A stretch of 64,000 nucleotides of DNA. It comes from Streptosporangium amethystogenes. GTDB taxonomy: Bacteria; Actinomycetota; Actinomycetes; Streptosporangiales; Streptosporangiaceae. The stretch is from positions 124,001-188,000 of the forward strand of contig NZ_JOEQ01000003.1 in the NCBI RefSeq assembly GCF_000721075.1, given 5' to 3'. Below, in pieces: positions 38,497-47,664 of this stretch (its first letter is position 1; every line of letters begins with the position of its first letter). Both the position numbers and the translations under genes were made by a program. The notes under the pieces were generated by a model. The model was not told where the DNA came from. It made no database searches and saw nothing but the letters and a program-made list of their open reading frames with translations.

Positions 38497-39573
38497 TCAG
38501 GCACAGCGGGATGTAGCCGCGATCAGTTTCTCCCAGTGGCCCGCCACCGCGCCCGCGCCGTAAACCGACGCGGCCTCCAGCGCCCCCGCCGCGAGCTCCC
38601 GTCGCCGCCGCTCGTCGTCGATGAGCGCGAGCAGCGCGGACGCGTACGCCTCGATCTCGCCCTCCCCCTCGGCGACCAGGACCCCGCTCCGCCCGTCGGC
38701 CACGAACTCGCCCGCTCCCCGCGGGCTGTCGAACGCGATCACCGGCACCCCGCTGGCCATCGCCTCGATCACGGTCATCCCGAGCACCTCCGTCCTGGAG
38801 GTGGTCGCCACGATCGAGGCCTTGGCGAACTCGCCGGTCAGGTCGGAGGTGGTGCCCATGAAGTAGACGTGGTTGTGCAGGTCGAGGGCGCCGACGAGGG
38901 CCCGCAGGCGCTTCTCCTCGGGACCCCCGCCGTACAGGCGCAACCGCCAGTCGGGACGCTTGCCCGCGACGGCGGCGAACGCGCGGATCAACCGGTCGTG
39001 GGCCTTCACCGTGACCAGGCGCCCACCCGCGGCGACGATGCGGTTGTCCATCCGCGAGCGTGGCCACGGCCCGGCGGGCAGCGCGTCCGGGATCACGCCG
39101 ACCGTGACGTTCCCGCCCAGCAGGCGGTCCCACTCCTGCCTGCTCGACTCGGTGGCGACGGCGACCGCGTCCAGGCGCGGGTAGAACTTCCTGATCGGCC
39201 CCGGCACCGGCGGGCGGCCCCACTCGCGGGCGACCCGCACCACGTCACGCGGCGCGTGCCTGGCCACCTGGACGCTCAGGCCGGGGCGGGTACTGATGAG
39301 CACATCGGCCTTCAGGCCGCGCAACCGCCGCCAGAGCGCGACCTCGGTGCGCATCTGGCCGCGCGGGAGCAGGTGCCGTACCCCCGGCTGGGCGTCGACC
39401 ACCCAGGACAGCTTCACACCGGGCGCCACGGGGAAGAACGGCTTCTCCCGCTGGCGGCGGACGCTGATGATCTCGACATCGTGACGTTCTGCCAGCTCTC
39501 CCGCGAGGTTGACCACCGAGCGGGTATCACCGCGCATGCCGTAGACGGATGGGACGAGCAGGCAGATCCTCAC
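38497..39573 (-). CDS. Glycosyltransferase family 4 protein
   Basis: A 358-aa GT-B retaining glycosyltransferase (GT4). The N-terminal domain starts MRICLLVPSVYGMRGDTRSVVNLA; the C-terminal nucleotide-sugar domain carries RLVTVKAHDRLIRAFA, LYGGGPEEKRLR and the EX7E segment TEVLGMTVIEAMASGVPVIAF. It is coupled by a 4-bp overlap to the upstream gene at 39570. Cell-wall polymer glycosylation is likely. Confidence 0.9.
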   Translation of the reverse strand: MRICLLVPSVYGMRGDTRSVVNLAGELAERHDVEIISVRRQREKPFFPVAPGVKLSWVVDAQPGVRHLLPRGQMRTEVALWRRLRGLKADVLISTRPGLSVQVARHAPRDVVRVAREWGRPPVPGPIRKFYPRLDAVAVATESSRQEWDRLLGGNVTVGVIPDALPAGPWPRSRMDNRIVAAGGRLVTVKAHDRLIRAFAAVAGKRPDWRLRLYGGGPEEKRLRALVGALDLHNHVYFMGTTSDLTGEFAKASIVATTSRTEVLGMTVIEAMASGVPVIAFDSPRGAGEFVADGRSGVLVAEGEGEIEAYASALLALIDDERRRRELAAGALEAASVYGAGAVAGHWEKLIAATSRCA

Positions 39574-40370
39574 CCGCCGACCTCGATCCTGAGCTCGTCG
39601 TCCGCCGTGTAGCAGGGACGGATCGGCACCCCGTCGATCTGGGCGGCGGGATAGTGCAGGCGGCGGCGCTTGCCGTCGACGTCGTCCAGCCGGGAGCCCA
39701 GCCGGAGCGGTGTGTCCACGCCGCGCACCCGCAGCGAGGGTTCCCAGGTGCCGGTCTGGTCGGGAGCCGCGGCGAGCACGTCGCAGAGCGAGAGCGCGGC
39801 GTGGAAGCGCACGCCCTGGACCGTTGCAACAGAGGTCAGCTCGGCATCGGGCCGGCTGCGGCGCAGGGCGAGCCGCGCCTCGTGCCGGGCCTCGTCGTCG
39901 TCGAGGCCGGTGAAGGCCAGCAGCCCGGTGACCTCGAAGCGCCCCTCCCTGAACCAGACGGAACGGACCTCGGCCGCCGGCCGGGCGTCGTCGATCTTCA
40001 GGGCCAGGAAGCCGTTGCGGGTCCGGTAGGCGCGGTAGGCCAGCGTGCGGCGGCTCAGCGCGTACGCGTCCAGGTGGTCGAGGGAGAACCCGGGGTCGAC
40101 GCTGCGCAGCCGGGTGCGCGACGAGCCCTGCTGCAGGTAGGTGTCCCAGCGGCCGGGCCCCAGCTCCAGCGGCGCGAGCGAGACCGCCAGCGCCGCCTCG
40201 CGCAGCTGGACACCCGGCGCCCCCAGCGGCACCCTGCTCTCGACCGCGGTGGCCCGGTTGCGCAGGACCAGTTCGGTGCCGTCGGCCAGCGGCTCGTCGA
40301 CGGCCAGCCGAAGTGAGAGAACATCGGCCAGGGTAACCTCGGCATCGCTGACGACGACAGGCATCGTCAA
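39570..40370 (-). CDS. Hypothetical protein coupled to a glycosyltransferase
   Basis: A 266-aa soluble protein, predicted mostly beta-strand with repeated blocks (ADVLSLRLAVDEPLADGTELVLRNRATAVESRVPL, GRFEVTGLLAFTGLD, LRVRGVDTPLRLGSRLDD). It resembles beta-sandwich modules that accompany glycan-polymer transferases in actinobacteria, but I cannot assign a family. The 4-bp overlap with the GT4 gene implies a joint role, for example acceptor recognition. Confidence 0.72.
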   Translation of the reverse strand: MTMPVVVSDAEVTLADVLSLRLAVDEPLADGTELVLRNRATAVESRVPLGAPGVQLREAALAVSLAPLELGPGRWDTYLQQGSSRTRLRSVDPGFSLDHLDAYALSRRTLAYRAYRTRNGFLALKIDDARPAAEVRSVWFREGRFEVTGLLAFTGLDDDEARHEARLALRRSRPDAELTSVATVQGVRFHAALSLCDVLAAAPDQTGTWEPSLRVRGVDTPLRLGSRLDDVDGKRRRLHYPAAQIDGVPIRPCYTADDELRIEVGG

Positions 40371-40481
40371 GCCCCCTCCCCGTTGAATGAGCTACGCGAC
40401 GTTGAGGTTACCGTGATTTGACCGTTATGTGAAAGGAAGGTTTTCGGACCTTACGTCCTTTTCATGGGAACTTGACCGCAG

Positions 40482-40517
40482 GTCAGGTGCGACATGAGAA
40501 AAAATGCCGCACCTGAC
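40482..40517 (-). terminator. Terminator of the Fe-S oxidoreductase gene
   Basis: GTCAGGTGCG (40482-40491) and CGCACCTGAC (40508-40517) form a perfect 10-bp stem with a 16-nt loop, 17 nt past the oxidoreductase stop. Confidence 0.6.
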
Positions 40518-40533
40518 GTTCACTCATCGGGTG

Positions 40534-42696
40534 TCAAGATGCCTCGACGGGCTGGCCTTTGATCGATTTGATCAGCAACTGGGAGACATCGACGACTTCC
40601 AGCGTCTCCCTGGCCTCGCCCGCGTTCTTCTTCTCGTTGATCGAGTCACCGAGCATGACCAGGCAGAACGGGCAGGCCGTGGAGATGGTGTCCGGGTCCG
40701 TGGTCAGCGCCTCGTCCACCCGCTCGGTGTTGATGCGCTTTCCGAGCCGCTCCTCCATCCACATCCGCGCGCCGCCCGCGCCGCAGCAGAAGCCGCGGTC
40801 CTTGTGGCGGTGCATCTCCTGGGTCTGCACACCGGGCACCTTGGCCATGATGTCGCGGGGCTGGGAGTAGACCTTGTTGTGGCGCCCGAGGAAGCACGGG
40901 TCGTGGTAGGTGATCTTCTCCTCGATCGGCGTGACCGGGATCAGCTTGCCCTCGTCCACCAGTTTGGCCAGCAACTGGGTGTGGTGCACCACCTCGTAGG
41001 TGCCGCCCAGCTGCGGGTATTCGTTGGCGAGGGTGTTGAAACAGTGCGGGCAGGTCGCGACGATCTTCTTGACCCCGGCCTCGTTCAGGGTCTCGATGTT
41101 CTGCTTGGCCAGCATGTCGAAGAGGAACTCCATGCCCAGGCGGCGGGCCGGGTCACCGGTGCACGCCTCCATCGGGCCGAGCACCGCGAACTTGACCCCC
41201 GCGACGTGCAGCAGCTCCGCGACCGCCTTGGTGGTCTTCTTGGCCCGGTCCTCCAGCGCCCCGGCGCAGCCGACCCAGAAAAGGTACTCGGTGTCCTCCG
41301 GCATCTTCTCGTCGATGAGCTGGACCTCGATCGGGTCGACCTCGCGGCCGGCGAGCTCCTCGATCCAGTCGGCCCGCTTCATCTCGGACATCCCCCACGG
41401 GTTGCCCTTGTTCTCCAGGTTCTTGACCATGACGCCGGCCTCGGAGGGGAAGTTGGACTCCACCATCACCTGGTAGCGGCGCATGTCGAGGATGTGGTCG
41501 ATGTGCTCGATGTCCACCGGGCACTGCTCGACGCAGGCACCGCAGTTGGTGCAGGACCACAGCACGTCGGGGTGGATGACGCCGTCCTCGCCGACCAGCG
41601 GCTTCTCCAGCAGGGCCAGCACGTCCTCGTGCAGGTCGGCGCGCTGCTCCTCGGTGGCCATCAGGTACGGCGCCACCTTGAAGGCGTGGTCGCGCTGGTC
41701 CAGGATCAGCATCTTCGGCGACAGCGGCTTGTCGGTGTTCCAGGCCGGGCACTGCGACTGGCAGCGGCCGCACTCGGTGCAGGTGTAGAAGTCGAGGAAG
41801 CCCTTCCAGGTGGTGTCCTCGATCTTGCCCCGGCCGAGCCGGTCGCCGTCGAGGTCCTCGTCCTCGAAGTCGACGATCTTGCCGTCGATCCGCATCGGCT
41901 GGGCCGCGCCGTTGCCGTCCGGACGACGGGAGAAGGCCACGTTCATCGGCGCGGTGAAGATGTGCAGGTGCTTGGAGTTCACCACGATCACCAGGAACAC
42001 CAGCATGACGCCGATGTGCAGGAGCAGGCCGACGTGTTCGAGCGCCCCGTTGGCCGTCTCGCCCAGCGGCCGCAGCAGGGCGGCCGTCGCGTCGGAGGCG
42101 AACGCCCCCGAGGCGTAGGGCAGGTTGCCGGTGTTGGCCGCGGCGCCACGGAAGAGGAACATCGTCCAGATCACATTGAAGATCATGAAGAGGACGAGCC
42201 AGGCACCGCCGAGGTGCGACCCGGAGAAGCGGGACTTGCGGCCCAGCTTCTTCGGCGCGTTCTTGATCCTGATGGTCGCGAAGGCGATGAGTCCCAGCAG
42301 GGCCGCGACCGCGATGAAGTCCTGCAGGAAGCCCAGGATCGGCCACGTCCCGATGAGCGGGATGTGGAAGTCGGGGGTTCCGGTGACGGCCCCCTGGATC
42401 AGGGTGCCGTACGCCTCAAGGTAGACGGTCGCCAGGATGAAGAACGCCCACATGACAAAGAAGTGCGCGACACCGGACGCCGTCCACTTCAGCAGCTTCC
42501 GCTGCCCGAAAACCTCGACCAGCTGGGCCTTGAGCTCCTCACCGAGGTTGTTCTTCGCATACTCGACGCGCTCGGGCGCGCCCGGCCCGATGGTGGCGAG
42601 CTTGTACAGGAACAACACGCGGCGCGCGGCAAGCGCGAGCGCCACGATTGTCATGACCAGCCCAATAATCGCTACCCAGAGCACGGGTCCTCCCAC
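40534..42696 (-). CDS. EtfD-like membrane Fe-S oxidoreductase
   Basis: A 720-aa protein. The N-terminal third has several membrane helices of the nitrate-reductase-gamma type, followed by two 4Fe-4S motifs (CTECGRCQSQCP and CTNCGACVEQCP) and two CCG domains (CPHCFNTLANEYP, and HDPCFLGRHNKVYS with CCGAGGARMWMEE). This is the architecture of Mycobacterium tuberculosis Rv0338c (EtfD), the membrane dehydrogenase that takes electrons from EtfBA during fatty-acid beta-oxidation and passes them to menaquinone. Heterodisulfide-reductase-like naming is common but less informative. A TetR gene and a promoter with a near-palindrome lie upstream. Confidence 0.88.
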   Translation of the reverse strand: MGGPVLWVAIIGLVMTIVALALAARRVLFLYKLATIGPGAPERVEYAKNNLGEELKAQLVEVFGQRKLLKWTASGVAHFFVMWAFFILATVYLEAYGTLIQGAVTGTPDFHIPLIGTWPILGFLQDFIAVAALLGLIAFATIRIKNAPKKLGRKSRFSGSHLGGAWLVLFMIFNVIWTMFLFRGAAANTGNLPYASGAFASDATAALLRPLGETANGALEHVGLLLHIGVMLVFLVIVVNSKHLHIFTAPMNVAFSRRPDGNGAAQPMRIDGKIVDFEDEDLDGDRLGRGKIEDTTWKGFLDFYTCTECGRCQSQCPAWNTDKPLSPKMLILDQRDHAFKVAPYLMATEEQRADLHEDVLALLEKPLVGEDGVIHPDVLWSCTNCGACVEQCPVDIEHIDHILDMRRYQVMVESNFPSEAGVMVKNLENKGNPWGMSEMKRADWIEELAGREVDPIEVQLIDEKMPEDTEYLFWVGCAGALEDRAKKTTKAVAELLHVAGVKFAVLGPMEACTGDPARRLGMEFLFDMLAKQNIETLNEAGVKKIVATCPHCFNTLANEYPQLGGTYEVVHHTQLLAKLVDEGKLIPVTPIEEKITYHDPCFLGRHNKVYSQPRDIMAKVPGVQTQEMHRHKDRGFCCGAGGARMWMEERLGKRINTERVDEALTTDPDTISTACPFCLVMLGDSINEKKNAGEARETLEVVDVSQLLIKSIKGQPVEAS

Positions 42697-42758
42697 AGAC
42701 GACGTTGGCTGACAGCGTACGACTGCCTGTCATCCACGCTGACGACGGGTCACCATAA

Positions 42759-42786
42759 ATACTACTGATCGGTAACTTAACTTCAA
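42759..42786 (-). promoter_or_regulatory. Promoter with embedded operator upstream of the EtfD-like gene
   Basis: On the minus strand TTGAAG (42786-42781) and TAGTAT (42764-42759) are 16 bp apart. A near-palindrome, TACTGATCGGTA (42763-42774), fills most of the spacer, the position expected for a repressor site. The TetR encoded at 42862-43506 is the nearest candidate binder. Confidence 0.5.
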
Positions 42787-42861
42787 GCCGAGACCGACGG
42801 CGGCCGTGGCCACCTTACGGTCAACATCGTTCCCAGAACAATGCTCTACATGCCGCCGGGG

Positions 42862-43506
42862 CTAGGAAGGCGCGTCGAGATAGCGCTGGATCGTGGGAGC
42901 GAGCAGCTCGACCAGCTCCTCGATGTCCACCGAGGCCAGCGGCTCCAGCTTGAGCACGTAACGCACCAGGACCACGCCGAACAGCTGTGCGAAGGCCGCC
43001 TCCATCCGGATTCGCGGGACTCCCAGTACCTCCGCGACCCGGGCCAGGAGCGCCTGCGTCATGAACTCGCGGATCATGACGACCATCTGTTCGTTGGTCA
43101 TCGCGGTGCGGACCAGCGCCAGCAGCGGCTGACGGGCCCCGGCATCCGAGGTGACGGTCAGGATGAACCGGGCCAGCCGCTCTCCGACCTCCTCGCGCGG
43201 TCCCGCCAGGATGGCCGAGACGACGCCCTCGGGAGTGATCGGCAGCTCCATGGCCTCGACGAACATCCCCTCCTTGCCGGCGAAGTAGTGGTGGACCAGC
43301 GCCGGATCCACCCCCGCCTGCCGGGCGATGCCCCGGATGGTCGCCCTGTCGAACCCCTTCTCCGCGAAGGTCTCGCGCGCCGCCGCGAGAATCTGCCCGC
43401 GGGTGTCGGCCGACCCCGGCCTGCGCCCCGGGCGCCTTCTGGCCGCTCCGGCCCCGTCCTGGGAGGAGCCGTTCGCGGACGGCGTGCTCACGACGGGCTC
43501 GCTCAT
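42862..43506 (-). CDS. TetR family transcriptional regulator
   Basis: A 214-aa TetR regulator with a disordered basic N-terminus and [34 protein letters not shown] (about residues 52-82). The ATG at 43506 overlaps the sugar-isomerase stop (ATGA). It lies between that gene and the EtfD-like gene and probably regulates the latter, perhaps in response to acyl-CoA. Confidence 0.9.
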   Translation of the reverse strand: MSEPVVSTPSANGSSQDGAGAARRRPGRRPGSADTRGQILAAARETFAEKGFDRATIRGIARQAGVDPALVHHYFAGKEGMFVEAMELPITPEGVVSAILAGPREEVGERLARFILTVTSDAGARQPLLALVRTAMTNEQMVVMIREFMTQALLARVAEVLGVPRIRMEAAFAQLFGVVLVRYVLKLEPLASVDIEELVELLAPTIQRYLDAPS

Positions 43507-44312
43507 ACGTTGGTGGACGCGGCGAGGTGCAGCCGGGCGAAGGCCAGCGCCTCGGCGAGATCGTCGATCCGCTCGGTACGGCTGGCGGCCTTGCGCGTGT
43601 TGATCTCCAGCACGACCAGCCCCGAGTAGCCGTTGCCCGCCATCCGCTCCAGGATCGGCGCGCACGGCTGGCCGCCCCGCCCGGGAACCAGGTGCTCGTC
43701 CTTGTTCGGCACCCCCACGCCATCGGCCAGGTGCAGGTGGGCCAGCCTGTCGCCGAGCTTGGTGAACATCTCCATGGCGTCGGACCCGGACACCGCCGTG
43801 TGCGACAGATCCAACGTGACCTGCGGGAAGTCGTAGTCGACCGGATTCCAGTCGGGCGAGTAGGGGACCACCTCGTTGCCTCTGGCCCGCAGCGGGAACA
43901 TGTTCTCCACCGCGAAGACCACGTCGGTCTCCTCACGCATCCTGGCGAGGCCGATCTCGAAGTCGCGCGCGTAGTCGCGCTGCCAGCGGAACGGCGGGTG
44001 CACCACGACGGTCCTGGCACCGACCCGCTCTGCGGCGCGCTGCGCGCGCTGGAGCTTGGCCCACGGGTCCTTGCCCCACACCCGCTGCGTCACCAGCAGA
44101 CACGGCGCGTGAATGGCCAGGATCGGCAGTTGGTAGTGGTCCGACAGGCGCTCCAGGACGTCGATGTCCTGGCTCACGGGGTCGGCGCCCACCATGATCT
44201 CCACACCGTCGTATCCCAGACGCGCGGCCAGCTCGAAGGCGTCGGGGGTGCGTTCGGGATACACCGACGCGGTGGACAGCGCGATCTTCGCGCTGGATAC
44301 ACGGACGCTCAT
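43503..44312 (-). CDS. Sugar phosphate isomerase/epimerase-type TIM-barrel protein
   Basis: A 269-aa AP-endonuclease-2-like TIM barrel (xylose isomerase-like). Metal-binding positions are suggested by [38 protein letters not shown] and VLEINT. The exact substrate is unknown. It is coupled to the downstream TetR gene and, upstream, to a leaderless small ORF through a 4-bp overlap. Confidence 0.86.
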   Translation of the reverse strand: MSVRVSSAKIALSTASVYPERTPDAFELAARLGYDGVEIMVGADPVSQDIDVLERLSDHYQLPILAIHAPCLLVTQRVWGKDPWAKLQRAQRAAERVGARTVVVHPPFRWQRDYARDFEIGLARMREETDVVFAVENMFPLRARGNEVVPYSPDWNPVDYDFPQVTLDLSHTAVSGSDAMEMFTKLGDRLAHLHLADGVGVPNKDEHLVPGRGGQPCAPILERMAGNGYSGLVVLEINTRKAASRTERIDDLAEALAFARLHLAASTNV

Positions 44313-44392
44313 ACCGCTTCCTCGTCTCCGGCTCGGAGCACATCCTGGCGAACACCGCTGGGCATACCGGCCCGCTCGCTCATGTCGCTCAC
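44309..44392 (-). CDS. Leaderless 27-aa ORF coupled to the isomerase gene
   Basis: GTG at 44392 opens a 27-codon frame ([20 protein letters not shown], then AGDEEAV) whose TGA overlaps the isomerase ATG (ATGA). A TAGGCT -10 element lies at 44405-44400 on the minus strand, exactly 7 nt before the GTG, so the mRNA would begin at or near the start codon, the usual layout of leaderless actinobacterial genes. The ORF would then deliver ribosomes to the isomerase start, which has no good Shine-Dalgarno sequence of its own. Confidence 0.5.
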   Translation of the reverse strand: MSDMSERAGMPSGVRQDVLRAGDEEAV

Positions 44393-44548
44393 CTTTGCCA
44401 GCCTAAGCGGGTCCGGCGAGCAGTGCTGTCCGCCACCACCGACGCGACCGAGATCACATCGTCCTGCTCGGCGAGGAGACCGCCGGGCGTTCGAAACTGT
44501 CAGGAACCGCTCTCCTCACCGAGACGGAGGAGTCAATACGGTAGGGGC

Positions 44549-45247
44549 ATGCCGAGGTTCGCCAGGGGTGCCATCCCCAGCCCCAATATCTGGAACACCC
44601 CCCAGACCTACGAGCTGGAGAACCGGGCGGTGGATCCCGAGGGGCGGGTCGAGGCCGCGATGGCGGCCGTCAGGTCGTGGACCGGGGCGACGGCCCTCGA
44701 CATCGGCTGCGGCACCGGCTACCACCTGCCGTCCATGGCCGCCACCGCCGCCCGCGTGATCGGCGTCGAACCGCACGAGGACCTCGTACGGCTGGCCAGG
44801 CGCCGCTGCCACACCCTGCGGAACGTCGAGATCCACGCCGCCACCGCCCAGGCCCTCCCGGTGCCCGACGCCTCCGTGGACGTGGCCGTCGCCCGCTGGG
44901 CCTACTTCTTCGGCCCCGGCTGCGAACCCGGTCTGGCCGAGCTCTCCCGGGTGATGCGACGCGGCGGCGCGGCCTTCGTGATCGACATCGACACCACCCG
45001 GGGCGCCTTCGGCCGCTGGTTCGGCCAGTCCATCCCCGCGTACTCGGCCAGGGCCGTCGAGAACTTCTGGAACCGCCAGGGCTGGCAGGTGGAGAAACTC
45101 GACCTGCGCATGTGCTTCGAGCGCCGCGCCGATCTGGAGGCGGTGCTCCGCATCGAGTTCACCCCCTCGATCGCCGACCTCGCCATCGCCGAGACCCCCG
45201 GCCTGGAGATCGCCTACCCCAACCTGCTGCGCTGGAGGCGGTTCTGA
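44549..45247 (+). CDS. Class I SAM-dependent methyltransferase
   Basis: A 232-aa methyltransferase with motif I ALDIGCGTGYHLPSMA (about residues 49-64), the acidic residue in GVEPHEDLV, and the post-motif DASVDVAVARWAYFFGPG. The ATG at 44549 follows TAGGGG. The substrate is unknown; the YrbK/UbiE-like fold suggests a small molecule. It stands alone between divergent and unrelated genes. Confidence 0.85.
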   Translation: MPRFARGAIPSPNIWNTPQTYELENRAVDPEGRVEAAMAAVRSWTGATALDIGCGTGYHLPSMAATAARVIGVEPHEDLVRLARRRCHTLRNVEIHAATAQALPVPDASVDVAVARWAYFFGPGCEPGLAELSRVMRRGGAAFVIDIDTTRGAFGRWFGQSIPAYSARAVENFWNRQGWQVEKLDLRMCFERRADLEAVLRIEFTPSIADLAIAETPGLEIAYPNLLRWRRF

Positions 45248-45305
45248 GCCTGTCCCGCGGCCACCCGCCCGCCGACCGGGCGCGGGGGAACAACGGGACA
45301 CAGGC

Positions 45306-45336
45306 TTGACCTTGACGTTGATGTCAAGGTTTATCG
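45306..45336 (+). promoter_or_regulatory. MerR-type promoter with perfect operator dyad
   Basis: ACCTTGAC (45309-45316) and GTCAAGGT (45323-45330) are exact inverted arms with a 6-bp centre. They lie between a -35 TTGACC (45306-45311) and a -10 TTATCG (45331-45336), whose 19-bp spacing is the overlong spacing that MerR activators compensate by twisting DNA. It drives the merR-trxA pair. Confidence 0.8.
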
Positions 45337-45357
45337 TCGGGTCATGAGGAGGGCCGG

Positions 45358-45738
45358 ATGCGGATCGGCGAGCTGGCGCGGCGGGCGGGTGTCAGCACCC
45401 GGGCGCTGCGCTACTACGAGCAGCAGGGACTGATCACGGCCCGGCGCTCGGCCAACGGCTACCGGGAGTACGGGGAGACCGACCTGCGGCTCGTCTCCGA
45501 GATCCGGTCGTTGCTCGCCGTCGGCTTCACCCTGGAGGACGCCCGCCCGTTCGTGGCCTGCCTGCGGGCCGGGCACGCCTCGGGGGGATCGTGCCCGGAG
45601 TCCGTGGCCGTCTACCAGCGCAAGCTGGCCCAGATCGACGACGAGATCCGCGCGCTTCTCACCCGGAGGGCGGAGGTGGCGGCGCAGCTGACCACCGCCT
45701 GCCCAGGATGCGTACTGAGGAAAGCGGAAAAACCATGA
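45358..45738 (+). CDS. MerR family regulator with C-terminal CxxC, probable redox sensor
   Basis: A 126-aa MerR activator: HTH MRIGELARRAGVSTRALRYY, recognition wing and dimerisation helix. It has four cysteines: C68, C79 and a terminal CPGC (C115, C118). The CPGC resembles a thioredoxin-type dithiol, so a thiol-disulfide or metal switch is likely. The ATG has GAGGAGGG upstream. The stop overlaps the thioredoxin gene ATG (ATGA), so the regulator probably senses thiol stress and drives trxA and itself. Confidence 0.88.
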   Translation: MRIGELARRAGVSTRALRYYEQQGLITARRSANGYREYGETDLRLVSEIRSLLAVGFTLEDARPFVACLRAGHASGGSCPESVAVYQRKLAQIDDEIRALLTRRAEVAAQLTTACPGCVLRKAEKP

Positions 45739-46049
45739 TCACACTGACCAGCGACAACTTCGACGAGCAGGTACTACGGAGCGACAAGCCGGTCCTGGTC
45801 GACTTCTGGGCCGAGTGGTGCGGGCCGTGCAAGATGATCGCACCGGTCCTGGCGGAGATCGAGGCCGAGTACGGCGACCGCCTCACGATCGCCAAACTCA
45901 ACGCCGACGACTACCCCGAGATCTCCGCGAGGTACGGCGTCCTCGGCCTGCCGACGCTCAACCTCTACAAGGGCGGCGAGGTGGTCCAGCAGATCAAGGG
46001 CGCCAAGCCCAAGCGCCTGCTCCTGGCCGACCTCGAAGGTCACATCTGA
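45735..46049 (+). CDS. trxA: Thioredoxin
   Basis: A 104-aa thioredoxin with the active site WCGPCK (C29, C32), the buried aspartate in VDFWAEW and the cis-proline in GLPTLNLY. It reduces protein disulfides in the cytoplasm. It is the second gene of the merR-trxA operon (4-bp overlap) and so probably an inducible, not the housekeeping, thioredoxin. Confidence 0.95.
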   Translation: MITLTSDNFDEQVLRSDKPVLVDFWAEWCGPCKMIAPVLAEIEAEYGDRLTIAKLNADDYPEISARYGVLGLPTLNLYKGGEVVQQIKGAKPKRLLLADLEGHI

Positions 46050-46152
46050 CGGCACATCCGAAGGACCGTCCGGCGCCTCTCCCGATGACTTTCATCCGGT
46101 ACGGCGCCCCCGCCGGGTGAAAGTTGTCGGGTCCTACGGGTAACGTGCGGCC

Positions 46153-47556
46153 ATGGCGAAGAAGGCTGGTGGCTACCGCTGTGCCGAGTGCGGGTGGCAG
46201 ACGGCCAAGTGGGTGGGGCGCTGCGGCGAATGCCAGGCATGGGGCACGGTCGAGGAGGAGACGGCACCCGCGGGTGCGCGGGTGGCCTCCGCCGGAGCGG
46301 TGTCGGCACCGGCGGTTCCGATCGGCCAGGTCAAGGCCGAGGTGGCGCACGCGCGCGGCACCGGGGTGCCCGAGCTCGACCGGGTCCTCGGCGGCGGTCT
46401 GGTGCCCGGAGCCGTCGTGCTGCTCGCCGGTGAGCCCGGTATCGGCAAGTCCACCCTCCTGCTGGAGGCGGCAGCCAAGATCGCCCGGCAGCAGACCGTC
46501 CTCTACATCACGGGCGAGGAGTCGGCCGCCCAGGTGCGGATCAGGGCCGACCGGATCGGCGCGATCCAGGACCGGCTCTACCTGGCCGCGGAGACCGAGC
46601 TGGGCGCGCTGGTCTCGCACGTCGAGAAGGTCCAGCCCGACCTGCTCATCGTCGACTCGGTGCAGACGATCGGCTCGGCCCAGGCGACCGGCGTGCCCGG
46701 TGGGGTGACCCAGGTCAGGGAGGTCGCGGGAAACCTGGTGCGGCTGGCCAAGGAGCGTGGCATGGCCACCGTGCTGGTCGGCCACGTCACCAAGGAGGGC
46801 TCGATCGCCGGCCCCCGCACGCTGGAGCACCTCGTCGACGTGGTGCTCCACTTCGAGGGCGATCGGCACTCCCGGCTCCGCCTGGTCCGCGCGATCAAAA
46901 ACCGGTACGGCCCGGTCGACGAGGTCGGCTGCTTCGACCTGCACGAGAGCGGCATCGAGGGCATCGCCGACGCCAGCGGCCTGTTCGTCTCGCACCGCAC
47001 CGACCCGGTGCCCGGCACATGCGTCACGGTCACCCTGGAGGGCACCCGGCCGCTGCCGGCCGAGGTCCAGGCGCTGGTCGCCAGGACCGAGGCCCAGCAG
47101 CCACGCCGCTCCTCCTCGGGGCTCGACACCTACCGGGTGACGATGGTGCTGGCCGTGCTGGAACGGCGGCTCAACGCCAAGCTGGGCGGGTGCGACGTCT
47201 TCACCGCGACCGTCGGCGGGATCAAGCTCAGCGATCCCGCCGTCGACCTGTCCGTGATGCTGGCGGTCGCCAGCGCGGCCGGTGACAAGGCACTCCCCGC
47301 AGGCCTGGTGGTGCTCGGCGAGGTGGGCCTGGCAGGGGAGCTGCGCCCGGTGCGCGACGTGCGGCGCCGCCTGTCGGAGGCCGCTCGGCTGGGCTTCACC
47401 CGGGCACTGGTCCCGGCGGGCTCCCTGGAGGTGGGCAAAAGGCGCAACGGCGACAACTCCCTGGTCCCGGTGGCCGGGCGCGGCGCGTCCTTCGCGCCCG
47501 GTTTCGACGTGGTCGAGGCGGAGAACGTCTGGGACGCCCTCACCCACGTCACCTGA
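46153..47556 (+). CDS. radA: DNA repair protein RadA
   Basis: A 467-aa RadA/Sms recombination ATPase. It has an N-terminal C4 zinc finger (C10, C13, C24, C27), Walker A GEPGIGKSTLL, the RadA signature KNRYG (usually KNRFG) and a C-terminal Lon-protease-like domain (AVDLSVMLAVASAAGDK). It promotes branch migration of recombination intermediates. Followed by disA, a common actinobacterial and firmicute order. Confidence 0.97.
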   Translation: MAKKAGGYRCAECGWQTAKWVGRCGECQAWGTVEEETAPAGARVASAGAVSAPAVPIGQVKAEVAHARGTGVPELDRVLGGGLVPGAVVLLAGEPGIGKSTLLLEAAAKIARQQTVLYITGEESAAQVRIRADRIGAIQDRLYLAAETELGALVSHVEKVQPDLLIVDSVQTIGSAQATGVPGGVTQVREVAGNLVRLAKERGMATVLVGHVTKEGSIAGPRTLEHLVDVVLHFEGDRHSRLRLVRAIKNRYGPVDEVGCFDLHESGIEGIADASGLFVSHRTDPVPGTCVTVTLEGTRPLPAEVQALVARTEAQQPRRSSSGLDTYRVTMVLAVLERRLNAKLGGCDVFTATVGGIKLSDPAVDLSVMLAVASAAGDKALPAGLVVLGEVGLAGELRPVRDVRRRLSEAARLGFTRALVPAGSLEVGKRRNGDNSLVPVAGRGASFAPGFDVVEAENVWDALTHVT

Positions 47557-47664
47557 GGCGTGACACCCCGCGGACCTCGCGCGGCCCATGGTCATCAGAT
47601 GATTCCGGACCGTGCGGGTCCTTCGCCGGTAAGCTGAGCGCTATACGCAGACCACGGGGGTCAT

